The notes under the pieces are model-generated. The model saw only the letters and a program-made list of their open reading frames with translations. It had not been told where the DNA came from and did not search any database. The position numbers and the translations under genes were made by a program. Below are positions 17,779 to 26,273 of a DNA stretch of 64,000 nucleotides, one piece after another; the stretch's first letter is position 1, and each line of letters opens with the position of its first letter. Source of the stretch: Bacteroidota bacterium (GTDB taxonomy: Bacteria > Bacteroidota > Bacteroidia > Bacteroidales > UBA5342); NCBI GenBank assembly GCA_003249935.1, contig QKHT01000214.1:1-64000 (forward strand), in the 5' to 3' direction.

Positions 17779-18813
17779 TTACAATGTATTGCGAAGGCTG
17801 GTTCTCTTTTGGGGCCAGCCTTTTTTTAGTGCCAGTGCCGGCTTTTCGATAAAGTGCCACGAAAGTGTAGCCAGAAAAAGCGTAACCACCACCGACACCA
17901 ACAAATGCAAACCAAACCGCGTAAGGCCCAAAAGAAACACTGTTTGCTGAACCGGAAATGCATACAAATAAGTGCCGTACGAAATATCGGTTTTTTGGCT
18001 GAACCATACCGGTAGCCCGAATGGGGTAAAGGCCACAAAAAGTGTAGTATAAGCCAGAAACGGTGCCAGGAGTATATGGTATTGCAACCTAAGCAACACC
18101 ATAAATATGATGGCCGAACCTATGGCTAAATATCGGTTCAAAGGCACTTGTCCGGCAAACTTTGCAAAAAACACCCCCCAGTAAAAATATGAAACAAAAC
18201 GGGCCGAGGCCTTGTGGTTCAACCAAAAACAAGCAATATTAATAGCAACAAAAAGCACCAAAAAAACTTTGTTTTTTTTCATGAAATCTGTCGCGAAAAC
18301 AATGGGCAATGTGGCATACATCATCATTTCCCGGGGCAATGTCCACAACGATGCATTGGCAAAAGGTATAGGATTATAAGTAAACAACCCTTCGATAACA
18401 GGGTTCATCTCTTTGTTAAGGAGCGAACCATGCCGGAACATATAAGCGTAAAATGAACGGTTAGTGAAAAAAACGTCCATCGGAATGGTTGAGATAAACA
18501 ATGATAAAAGGGTCATGACCACCAGACAAATCCATAGAGCAGGGTAAATTCTCAGCACACGGTTTCGGGCAAAAATCAATATATTTTGGTTGAACCACAA
18601 GCTGCGGCTCACCAAAAATCCCGAGATGACAAAAAACACATTAACCGCTACATGACCAAAGGTTACGCCAAAAATACGTTTTAAAGGTTCTGTATCCTCA
18701 ACGCCATACAATACCGGCCACGTATGGCTAAAAAGCACGGCTAATGCCATTGTTAATCGTATGATATTGAGATTGTTGTTTCGATTGTTGCTATGGGCTT
18801 CAAATGTTTTCAA
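17779..18813 (-). CDS. Acyltransferase 3 family membrane protein
   Basis: About ten hydrophobic helices and the family opening NNLNIIRLTMALAVLFSHTWPV identify the acyltransferase-3 (OafA/NodX/WecH) fold; the His of SHTWPV is the conserved active-site His. These inner-membrane enzymes add acetyl or other acyl groups to surface sugars. The reading frame is open up to 18972, but that longer form would run into the divergent isochorismatase gene and its promoter. A TTG at 18813, 15 bases after a TAnnTTTG box, gives 344 residues and starts just before the family core; I prefer it, with the ATG at 18942 as alternative. The sugar it modifies is unknown. Confidence 0.82.
   Translation of the reverse strand: MKTFEAHSNNRNNNLNIIRLTMALAVLFSHTWPVLYGVEDTEPLKRIFGVTFGHVAVNVFFVISGFLVSRSLWFNQNILIFARNRVLRIYPALWICLVVMTLLSLFISTIPMDVFFTNRSFYAYMFRHGSLLNKEMNPVIEGLFTYNPIPFANASLWTLPREMMMYATLPIVFATDFMKKNKVFLVLFVAINIACFWLNHKASARFVSYFYWGVFFAKFAGQVPLNRYLAIGSAIIFMVLLRLQYHILLAPFLAYTTLFVAFTPFGLPVWFSQKTDISYGTYLYAFPVQQTVFLLGLTRFGLHLLVSVVVTLFLATLSWHFIEKPALALKKGWPQKRTSLRNTL
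17794..17827 (+). terminator. Terminator of the GH43 genes, inside the opposing gene's 3' end
   Basis: AAGGCTGG (17794-17801) and CCAGCCTT (17815-17822) flank a 13-base loop and run into seven T. It begins 25 bases after the GH43 stop. The same bases encode the last residues of the leftward acyltransferase (KKGWPQKRTS), so a working terminator is embedded in an opposite-strand coding region. Confidence 0.8.
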
Positions 18814-18827
18814 TGCCGTTTTTTTTA

Positions 18828-18887
18828 CAAATATATTGTTATCGAAGTTCAATGTGGCTTTTTTCACGGTAGAAATCAATAACTTTG
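18828..18887. promoter_or_regulatory. Divergent promoter boxes
   Basis: TAACTTTG at 18880-18887 (plus strand) precedes the hydrolase start by 17 bases. TATATTTG at 18828-18835 (minus strand) precedes the TTG start of the acyltransferase by 15 bases. Both match TAnnTTTG; I see no good -33 element for either. Their placement is the main argument for the shorter acyltransferase start. Confidence 0.5.
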
Positions 18888-18904
18888 CTGTAAAAAATGT
18901 AATT

Positions 18905-19447
18905 ATGCGAATCAATGCAGAACATACAGCGGCATTAATCATCGACGTACAAGAGCGATTATTGCCTGCCATGAGCGAAAACGGTCAACTTTTGGCTAAC
19001 ACCATTAAATTGCTCAAAGGGTTGCAAATCCTCGAAATTCCAAGCGTGTTCACCCAACAATACACCCGTGGATTGGGCGATACAGTGGCCGAAGTAAAAG
19101 GTTTATACAGCGATTTTGAATTTACCGAAAAAACAACATTTAGTTGTTGCGGCGAACCTGCGGTGGATGTGAAACTGAATCAACTGGGTAAAAATACGGT
19201 CATTGTGGCTGGTATCGAAAGCCATGTTTGCGTATTGCAAACGGTAACCGACCTTGTTGACCTTGGTTTCGAAGTGGTTGTGGCGGTAGATTGTATCGCA
19301 TCGCGCCATCCGTTCGATAAAAAATATGCTTTGAAAAGAATGATGAAGGAAGGTGCCACGCTCTCTACAACGGAATCTATTCTGTTCGAATTACTTGGCA
19401 AAGCCGGTGGCGACAAATTCAAGGCTATATCGGCATTGGTAAAATAA
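18905..19447 (+). CDS. Isochorismatase-like cysteine hydrolase
   Basis: From ATG 18905 the protein has 180 residues, the usual length of the family. The catalytic triad can be placed: Asp14 in LIIDVQERLL, Lys76 in TEKTTFSCC, and Cys109 in VAGIESHVCVLQT. Members hydrolyse amides or enol ethers (nicotinamidase, N-carbamoylsarcosine amidase, isochorismatase, YcaC); this compact form with SCCGEP is closest to the YcaC-type or mitochondrial-ISOC-type group, whose substrate is unknown. The 48 codons upstream of 18905 are open too, but they overlap the divergent promoter. It is cytoplasmic and monocistronic, with a large hairpin 124 bases downstream. Confidence 0.88.
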   Translation: MRINAEHTAALIIDVQERLLPAMSENGQLLANTIKLLKGLQILEIPSVFTQQYTRGLGDTVAEVKGLYSDFEFTEKTTFSCCGEPAVDVKLNQLGKNTVIVAGIESHVCVLQTVTDLVDLGFEVVVAVDCIASRHPFDKKYALKRMMKEGATLSTTESILFELLGKAGGDKFKAISALVK

Positions 19448-19570
19448 AAATGCCCATTATTTTTTTAACAGACAGTAGGGATTACGGCCTTTGGTGCGGT
19501 ATAACTTTGTAAAGGGTTCAACCAAAATTACGGGTTAATAATTCTTCGTAAACTGTTTTGCAATAAGAAG

Positions 19571-19626
19571 TTGAGGTTTTCAGTTCCGGTGTTTCCGGAA
19601 ATAGCAAAACCTCAATTTGTTTTTGG
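19571..19626 (+). terminator. Nested hairpin with T-run after the hydrolase gene
   Basis: TTGAGGTTTT (19571-19580) pairs exactly with AAAACCTCAA (19606-19615); inside sits a second hairpin, TCCGG-TGTTT-CCGGA. T-rich sequence follows. It is probably the terminator of the hydrolase gene, although it begins 124 bases after the stop. The rest of the 295-base gap to 19743 shows nothing I can name. Confidence 0.65.
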
Positions 19627-19742
19627 CTCAATCCTTTATTTAAATCATGGTGTCCGACGCTGTAATTTATGGTAACTTAACACACTTAAAAAGTAGGGTC
19701 GAACCAATGCTATGCGGTATACTACTGTAACTGGCAGGGGAG

Positions 19743-20288
19743 TTGGTAGGCGTGGAGACAAAGTCCGATGATTATAATGGTTACAAAACTGAAACGAAAG
19801 TGACGCAACCAGAGTTTAAGAAATTGTTTGATAAATACTTCGACGAAATACGAAGGTTTATTTACTATCGAAGTGGCGACGAAGCTTTGTCGACCGATGT
19901 GGCACAAGAGGCGTTTATACGGTTATGGGAAAAGCGGGCAAACATAACCAACGATAACATAAAGGGATTGCTGTATAAAATGGCTTCCGACAATTTTGTG
20001 AGTCAAACACGAAGGCAAAAAGTATTTCAGGGAATAACGCTCAAATTAGGCGAAAATGGGAATGGCGAATCGCCCGAAAATATTCTCGAACATCACGAAC
20101 TTAAAATTATGATTGAAAAGGCTCTGGAGAACCTGCCCGAAAACCAACGGGTTGTGTTTTTAATGAGCCGCCATGAAGAACTAAAATATAACGAAATAGC
20201 CGAAAGGCTGGATATAAGCGTAAAAGCAGTGGAAAAAAGAATGTCCGTTGCCTTGAACACACTTCGAAAAGTTTTAAATTATAAATAG
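19743..20288 (+). CDS. ECF RNA polymerase sigma factor, FecI-like
   Basis: This 181-residue protein has the two ECF regions: sigma-70 region 2 (about 25-95, FDKYFDEIRRFIYYRSGD... DVAQEAFIRLWE) and region 4 (about 125-178, LPENQRVVFLMSRHEELKYNEIAERLDISVKAVEKRM). It directs RNA polymerase to a few promoters, normally those of the receptor operon beside it. The start is uncertain: TTG at 19743 or GTG at 19752. FecR-type anti-sigma and a TonB-dependent receptor follow, the classical FecI/FecR/FecA surface-signalling order. Bacteroidota use such sets for siderophore or glycan uptake. Confidence 0.9.
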   Translation: MVGVETKSDDYNGYKTETKVTQPEFKKLFDKYFDEIRRFIYYRSGDEALSTDVAQEAFIRLWEKRANITNDNIKGLLYKMASDNFVSQTRRQKVFQGITLKLGENGNGESPENILEHHELKIMIEKALENLPENQRVVFLMSRHEELKYNEIAERLDISVKAVEKRMSVALNTLRKVLNYK

Positions 20289-20322
20289 CAACATTTGGTT
20301 AAACAGATATACCACCTCAAAG

Positions 20323-21171
20323 ATGAACAGCGAAAACAAACATAATATTATGGAAAAGGTCGATACCTTGCTTGGCAAGGCGGATATTGGCTTTACCAAA
20401 ACCCCCGTCGATGCATGGGCCTTTGTGGAAGCACGAATCAACGACGAAACGGCGACCAAAGTGGTTCAACTTAAACGATTTAATAACCATTTGCTGCGTA
20501 TTGCCGCTGTAATGGTTATTATGTTTGGCATTCCGTCTGTTATGAAAACCTATCGGGTAACCGTGGTATCAAATAATAATGGCTATGCTGTTACGCTGCC
20601 CGATGGATCCGAAGCCAGATTGTCGGCAGATGCCGAACTGCAATACTATCCGCTCTGGTGGAATATTTCACGGCGGCTCACACTAAGGGGCAAGGCCTAT
20701 TTTTCGGTTGTAAAAGGTAATCGGTTCGAGGTAAAATCGCATAACGGAGTAACCAAAGTGCTTGGAACCAGTTTCACAATTAACAGTAAACCGGATGTTT
20801 ATAGTGTGCTCTGTATCACCGGAAAAGTGTCGGTATACAACAGCACTGCCGGCAATGTAATTCTACTGCCAAACCAGCAGGCGGTAATAGAGCATGGCAA
20901 GATAAAGGTAACCAATGCTGAACCGGCATGTAGCGATAATCTGCACCCGGCATTATTCACGTTTACCTCTGAACCTATCGGCAAAGTTTTCGAAAACCTT
21001 GCCGAAGTGTATAATGTAAAAATAGACCTCCAAATTGCCGACACAATGCGATATTCCGGCAGCTTTACACGGCAGCGCGATGTGGCCGAAACCTTAAATT
21101 TGGTATGTAAGCCATTCAATCTTACATTTGTTCAAAAATCGAAAGGTGAGTTTATTATTGGGTACAAGTAA
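20323..21171 (+). CDS. FecR family anti-sigma factor
   Basis: The 282-residue protein has a short cytoplasmic N-terminus, a transmembrane helix at about 55-75 (LLRIAAVMVIMFGIPSVM), a periplasmic FecR domain (about 85-190, VTLPDGSEARLSADAELQYYP... TKVLGTSFTI) and a C-terminal DUF4974 domain (about 208-282). It would hold the sigma factor inactive until the receptor's signalling domain touches the periplasmic part. It starts 34 bases after the sigma gene and ends four bases before the receptor gene. It is typical for Bacteroidota in every respect. Confidence 0.92.
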   Translation: MNSENKHNIMEKVDTLLGKADIGFTKTPVDAWAFVEARINDETATKVVQLKRFNNHLLRIAAVMVIMFGIPSVMKTYRVTVVSNNNGYAVTLPDGSEARLSADAELQYYPLWWNISRRLTLRGKAYFSVVKGNRFEVKSHNGVTKVLGTSFTINSKPDVYSVLCITGKVSVYNSTAGNVILLPNQQAVIEHGKIKVTNAEPACSDNLHPALFTFTSEPIGKVFENLAEVYNVKIDLQIADTMRYSGSFTRQRDVAETLNLVCKPFNLTFVQKSKGEFIIGYK

Positions 21172-21175
21172 TCAT

Positions 21176-23662
21176 ATGCTCAGATTGTGGCTCGTTTGGG
21201 TCTATTTTTTCGGTTGTTTTGTTGTTTCGGGTCAGGCTGTGCGAATTGATGAAAACGAGGCATTACTGAGCGATGTGGTGATGAAAATTTGTAAAGAGGG
21301 CCATTTACAAGTTTCATTTAACGACAGGCAATTGTCTCAGTACAAAGTTACCTGCCATGGCAATTTTAGTTCGCCCGACGAAGCACTTCGTTTTGTAATC
21401 CAAAATTTTCCTTTGGCTATTGAACGAACCGGTGATGTATACCTCATCCTTCAACACCGGGTTCAGCCAAAATACCTGTGTTCGGGTCTGGTGGTCGATA
21501 ATGTTTCGGGCGAGGTATTGCCATTTACGCATATACAAACATCCCAAACTTCGCTTAATTCCGATGTACGCGGGGCATTTTCATTTTTGGCCGATAATGC
21601 GGGTCCGGTTGGGGTTACAGCTACCTATCTTGGTTATAAGCCATTGGATACCACGCTTATAATGCAACCCGGTGTAATTATTAAACTTAGTCCGCTGCAA
21701 ACCCAACTCAGCGAAATAACGGTGCTGAGCCATGTGGGGCCGGTGGCAGGGCCTTTGGCCGGCGAAATGCAACTTAACCAAAAAGTAAGTAGTGCTTTGC
21801 CCGGCGGCGGCCAAGATGCTCTGTTTAACATCCTCAGGCTTCAGCCGGGTATTATGGCCGCCGGAGAATTGTCGCAGGATTTGGTTATATGGGGTAGTTA
21901 TAGCGGGCATAGTGAGGTAAAATTCGATGGTATTACACTTTACGGACTAAAGAATTTTAACGACAATATCTCCATAATAAACCCAAACACAGCCAAATAC
22001 ATTAAGGTGCTTAAAGGCGGTTATGGTGTCGAAAACGGCGATAAAGTAGGCGGTGTGGTGGATATTACCGGCATAGATGGCAATTATACCCGCACCGAAA
22101 AGTTGGTAAATATCAATAATACCACGGCAACCGGACTGATTTCGGTGCCGGTTTCCAAGTTCACTTCGGCTTATGTGGCGTTCCGAAAAACTTATTATAA
22201 TCTGTACAACCCCATTGCTGAAAAGTTTACAGAAGGTAGAGGTCAAAATCAAAGTACGGTTAATATTTATCCCGATTATAATTTTAACGATCTCAACTTC
22301 AAAGTTTCGCACCGGGATAGTGCCCATAATATGTTTTATCTTTCGGCTTTTGGCAGTGGCGATAATTTTGCTTACAATATCAACGAGTTAGTCGAAAAAA
22401 ACCCCGCAAATTTTCATACATCATCGGGTAATGAAGTAAACAAACAGAATGGTGTCGCATTGTTTTGGGGCAGAACCTTTAGTAACGGGTTCATTTCGAA
22501 CCTTATGATAAGTAATACTAAATTTTCGAATGTGTTTTCTCAGGCTCAAAATGTAAGCACCACAGACAGTATTAATGAACAATCGAACAATGTAATTCAC
22601 GATTTTTCGATAAAGCTGAAGAATAAACACATTTCGCAACAGGGATTTAAATTTGAATCAGGTGTCGAATTTGAACGTTATCTGCTCTATTTGGACATTA
22701 CTTCGCTTAGCTCTTTCGACCTGAACAGAAACGCCAGGTCGGCCATTTTTGCCGGTTATATTTCGCAGGAATATACGACCAAAACCTTTATTCCGGTTAC
22801 CATCGAAACAGGTTTACGTGCCAATTATGCAGCTATTGCTAACAAAATATTTTTGCAACCCCGTGTATCATTGTCTGTTAAAACCGGGAAAAACAGTATC
22901 TTAAATGTGGCATACGGTCGGTATCACCAGTTTACATCGCACACACCCATTGTCGACGATTTGGGAAATATAAGGTATGTGTGGAACCTTAGCGATAACA
23001 AATTTGTACCGGTTCTTTCATCTAACCATTATGTAGCCGGTTGGAATTTTACCAAAGCGGGATTTTCGGCCGTGTTAGAGGGGTATGTAAAACAAACCGA
23101 CGGGTTAATCCGTATTCTGCGTTATCCCGATTTTCAAAGTCAGTACAACGGCAACAGTATTAGCCGGGGGCTGGATATGTGTATAAAAGGCGAACACGGG
23201 CCTTTAACCGCCTGGATTAGCTATTCGCTATCCAATTCCGAAGAGCATTTTGGGTATATGAACCCCGGCGAATACCGGCCGGCAATCCATAACCAGCGTC
23301 ACGAAGTAAAAACAGCAGCCATATGCCGCTCAGGATCCTTTTCATTATCGGCTGCTTACGTCTATGGCACCGGAATTCCCGATCCCGGCACAATAATTTA
23401 TCCCAAATTATTTGAAACAACTATCGCACCGCGCAAAGTTGATTACCACAATTATAAAAGATTGGATGTAGCCCTGAATTACCGGAAAGTGAAAAGGAAT
23501 TTTATTTTCGAGGGAGGTTTGTCGCTGCTTAATATCACCAACGATATTAACATTAAATACGAAAACAACATTCGTGTATCTAAAAACAACAATGCCGTTA
23601 TCAACCTCTATTCCGAAGCCATCCCCTTTACACCATTGCTTAATTTGAGCATCAGGTTTTAG
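21176..23662 (+). CDS. TonB-dependent outer-membrane receptor with STN signalling domain
   Basis: I start at ATG 21176 (828 residues), which gives a signal peptide (LRLWLVWVYFFGCFVVSGQ) and clears the FecR stop. Domains: secretin/TonB N-terminal (STN) signalling domain (about 30-90), carboxypeptidase-regulatory-like domain (about 100-180, GLVVDNVSGEVLPFTHIQ), plug (about 195-310, ALPGGGQDALFNILRLQPG) and 22-strand barrel ending in an aromatic residue (LNLSIRF). The STN domain is the part that contacts FecR in this class. No SusD partner follows, so the substrate may be a small ligand such as a siderophore or peptide; a glycan is not excluded. Its TAG stop directly abuts the stop of the opposing rel gene. 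Confidence 0.9.
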   Translation: MLRLWLVWVYFFGCFVVSGQAVRIDENEALLSDVVMKICKEGHLQVSFNDRQLSQYKVTCHGNFSSPDEALRFVIQNFPLAIERTGDVYLILQHRVQPKYLCSGLVVDNVSGEVLPFTHIQTSQTSLNSDVRGAFSFLADNAGPVGVTATYLGYKPLDTTLIMQPGVIIKLSPLQTQLSEITVLSHVGPVAGPLAGEMQLNQKVSSALPGGGQDALFNILRLQPGIMAAGELSQDLVIWGSYSGHSEVKFDGITLYGLKNFNDNISIINPNTAKYIKVLKGGYGVENGDKVGGVVDITGIDGNYTRTEKLVNINNTTATGLISVPVSKFTSAYVAFRKTYYNLYNPIAEKFTEGRGQNQSTVNIYPDYNFNDLNFKVSHRDSAHNMFYLSAFGSGDNFAYNINELVEKNPANFHTSSGNEVNKQNGVALFWGRTFSNGFISNLMISNTKFSNVFSQAQNVSTTDSINEQSNNVIHDFSIKLKNKHISQQGFKFESGVEFERYLLYLDITSLSSFDLNRNARSAIFAGYISQEYTTKTFIPVTIETGLRANYAAIANKIFLQPRVSLSVKTGKNSILNVAYGRYHQFTSHTPIVDDLGNIRYVWNLSDNKFVPVLSSNHYVAGWNFTKAGFSAVLEGYVKQTDGLIRILRYPDFQSQYNGNSISRGLDMCIKGEHGPLTAWISYSLSNSEEHFGYMNPGEYRPAIHNQRHEVKTAAICRSGSFSLSAAYVYGTGIPDPGTIIYPKLFETTIAPRKVDYHNYKRLDVALNYRKVKRNFIFEGGLSLLNITNDINIKYENNIRVSKNNNAVINLYSEAIPFTPLLNLSIRF

Positions 23663-25912
23663 TTACAATGTACTACCGTTATTATGGCCAATACGTGCTA
23701 CCGACTGAATCCCTTTTACCGCTAAGAGTTTTTTAATAATACCATTCAGTGCACCAGTGTCGAAAACCGAAAGTGAAATAGTGCCTGTAAACGAACCATT
23801 ATCGGTTTCGATATGAACCGAACGCATGTTAACCTTTTCTGTACCACTAATGGCCGCCGAAATATCGTTCAGCATACCTACCCTGTCCAAACCGTCAATT
23901 TTTATAGTTCCTACATAAGCATTTATCTTGTGCGAAGTCCAAATTGCATCGGTCGTCCGATTGCCGTAAGTGGCCAGTAATTCAATGGCCTGATCGCATT
24001 TGCGGTGGTGAAGTATCAATTGATCCTGTTCATCGAAATAGGCAATAACCGGATCGCCGGGAATTGGATTGCAACAAGCGGCTACCTTGAAACTAAAAAC
24101 AGATGTATCGTCGGAAATAACTATGGCTTCGCGATTGCCCGGTGTGATGCCCGGTTTTTTGTTTGGCTGAACCTTTTTGTCCGATCGGGCAAAAGCCGAA
24201 AATAGTCGCTGGCTGAGTGTACGGTCGGGCTTGGACTGAATAAACAGATGATTTATTTCTGCCATGTCAATCTTCTCTTTGCCAATTAAAAACAATAATT
24301 CTTCGCGCTTTTGAATTTTGAAATGAGCCAGCAACGTTTTCATTGTTGGCGAATTATCGGTAAGATTTAGTTTTGTTAGTGTATCCTGAAGTATTAGCTC
24401 GCCTGCTTTTATTACGGTGCGTCTTACATCTCTGAACGCATCTTTCAGCTTGGCTTTCGCACGTGCAGTAACAACAAAATCGAGCCATTCCTCGCGGGGC
24501 TGCTGTTTGGTCGAGGTTAGTATTTCTACCTGATCACCACTTTGTAGTTTATACGATAGTCCTACGGTTTTATGGTTTACCTTGCCGCCAATACAATGTG
24601 TGCCGAGATGCGTATGAATTTCATATGCAAGGTCGAGAATGGTACTGCCGGTTGGCATCGTCTTCATTTCTCCTTTTGGGGTAAACACCATTATTTCGGT
24701 AGCAAACAAATTGGTTTTAAAGTCATCCAAAAACTCTATCGCATCGGCTTGAGGATTGTCTAAAAATTCCCTCAACCGCTTGAGCCATCTTTCAAGTTCA
24801 TTTTCTTTGGCGTTTGCATCGGTATCCGATTTATATTTCCAATGTGCGGCATATCCTTTTTCGGCAATTTCATCCATCCGCCGGCTTCTTATCTGAACCT
24901 CAAACCAAAGGCCATCGGGTCCCATCACCGTAGAGTGCAATGCTTCGTACCCATTGGCTTTGGGTGTACTAACCCAGTCACGCAGCCTATCGGGGCGCGG
25001 ACGGTAAATATCGGTTATGGCCGAATAAATATTCCAGCATTGGGTCTTTTCTGCAATGTTAGGTTGAGGTTCAAAAATAATACGTGTGGCTGTAATATCG
25101 AAAATGCTGTCAATTGTAACATTCTTCTCCTGCATTTTACGGTATATACTGTAAACCGATTTCAACCGGTGTTTAATCTCAAACTCAATGCCGAGACTGT
25201 TTAGTTTGGTTTTTATTGGTTCCGAAAACCGATTAAACAGTTCGTCGCGTTTCGTGTGTGCCTCCTCAAGCGTATTAAAAATTGAGAGATAGGCCTCGGG
25301 TTGTTCATATCTGAAAGCCAAATCCTCAAGTTCTTGTTTAATGTTGAAAAGTCCGAGCCGGTGAGCCAATGGTGCATAAATATAAAGCGTTTCGGCCGCA
25401 ATGCGATATTGTTTTCGGGCCGGCATCGATTCCAACGTGCGCATGTTATGCAAACGGTCGGCAATTTTTATCAGAATAACCCGTATGTCTTCGCTCATGG
25501 TAAGCAGCAGCTTTTTGAAATTCTCTGCCTGTAACGATTTTTCCTGAAAGGTGGTCGCACCCTTAAGTTTTGTAAGTCCCGAAACAATGGATGCAATTTT
25601 TTTTCCAAAAAGGGCTTCAATTTCTTCCGAGGTGTGTTGCGTATCTTCTACTACATCGTGCAACAGTGCACACGAAATAGAGGTGGCACCAAGGCCAATT
25701 TCGTTAGCTACAATCATCGCCACCGATATCGGATGGAAAATATAAGGTTCACCCGATCTTCGCCGCATACCGTTATGGGCATCCAATGCAAATGCATAAG
25801 CCCGCCGTACTACATCCTCGTTGCCATTGGGATTCGATTGCATATATACGGCCAACATGCGCTCGAATTCGCTGTTAATATAATCTAATTCCTTTGGTGT
25901 ATATAACGACAT
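23663..25912 (-). CDS. Bifunctional (p)ppGpp synthetase/hydrolase
   Basis: All Rel/SpoT domains are present in 749 residues: HD hydrolase (about 45-150, with IFHPISVAMI and LLHDVVEDT carrying the metal-binding HD), synthetase (about 230-350, VYSIYRKMQEKN, ANGYEALHSTVMGPDG), TGS (about 405-465, VFTPKGEMKTMPTGST) and C-terminal ACT (about 675-745). The intact HD motif suggests both making and breaking of the alarmone during starvation. This is the usual single long RSH of Bacteroidota. It is transcribed alone. A 13-bp inverted repeat lies 39 bases upstream of the start, and the stop touches that of the convergent receptor. Confidence 0.95.
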   Translation of the reverse strand: MSLYTPKELDYINSEFERMLAVYMQSNPNGNEDVVRRAYAFALDAHNGMRRRSGEPYIFHPISVAMIVANEIGLGATSISCALLHDVVEDTQHTSEEIEALFGKKIASIVSGLTKLKGATTFQEKSLQAENFKKLLLTMSEDIRVILIKIADRLHNMRTLESMPARKQYRIAAETLYIYAPLAHRLGLFNIKQELEDLAFRYEQPEAYLSIFNTLEEAHTKRDELFNRFSEPIKTKLNSLGIEFEIKHRLKSVYSIYRKMQEKNVTIDSIFDITATRIIFEPQPNIAEKTQCWNIYSAITDIYRPRPDRLRDWVSTPKANGYEALHSTVMGPDGLWFEVQIRSRRMDEIAEKGYAAHWKYKSDTDANAKENELERWLKRLREFLDNPQADAIEFLDDFKTNLFATEIMVFTPKGEMKTMPTGSTILDLAYEIHTHLGTHCIGGKVNHKTVGLSYKLQSGDQVEILTSTKQQPREEWLDFVVTARAKAKLKDAFRDVRRTVIKAGELILQDTLTKLNLTDNSPTMKTLLAHFKIQKREELLFLIGKEKIDMAEINHLFIQSKPDRTLSQRLFSAFARSDKKVQPNKKPGITPGNREAIVISDDTSVFSFKVAACCNPIPGDPVIAYFDEQDQLILHHRKCDQAIELLATYGNRTTDAIWTSHKINAYVGTIKIDGLDRVGMLNDISAAISGTEKVNMRSVHIETDNGSFTGTISLSVFDTGALNGIIKKLLAVKGIQSVARIGHNNGSTL

Positions 25913-25950
25913 ACGCTGTGCTTCTTATTTATTTTATTCCTCCTGCTTTC

Positions 25951-26020
25951 TGAGAATTTAAACCCGACAAACTTTTTATGGAATATAACCGTGCCGGACA
26001 ATGTTCTGTTTAAATTCTCA
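25951..26020. repeat. Inverted repeat upstream of rel
   Basis: TGAGAATTTAAAC (25951-25963) and its exact inverse GTTTAAATTCTCA (26008-26020), 44 bases apart, lie in the 361-base gap between rel and the lipoprotein gene. They could form a long 5'-leader hairpin in the rel transcript or be protein-binding half-sites. No gene is visible in the gap. Confidence 0.5.
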
Positions 26021-26238
26021 AGAGCATTAGTATCAATCAAAAACTGATTTTCAGGTTATGAACCATGTTTTATTTCGGTTCAACTGCAAATATAGCTTTT
26101 TTGTTTGGCGGTTGGTTCGATGTTGTTCTGTTTTTATGGATAACCATAACGTTTGTATTGTTTTTGGGATCCCGCTTAACAATATAGGAATCAAATACAA
26201 TAAGCCTGCTGTGATGTGGTAATGTGCACAGCTTTTTC

Positions 26239-26246
26239 TACCTTTG
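26239..26246 (+). promoter_or_regulatory. TAnnTTTG box before the Ig-like lipoprotein
   Basis: TACCTTTG at 26239-26246 matches the Bacteroidota -7 consensus and lies 27 bases before the ATG at 26274. The -33 element is not clear. It would drive the 26274-29085 operon. Confidence 0.55.
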
Positions 26247-26273
26247 CCCTGTTTAATCCAATTTGGTGATATA

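Noticed and set aside
25913-26273. Riboswitch upstream of rel or the lipoprotein
   Set aside because: Only a simple inverted repeat is seen; none of the conserved riboswitch cores I know is present.
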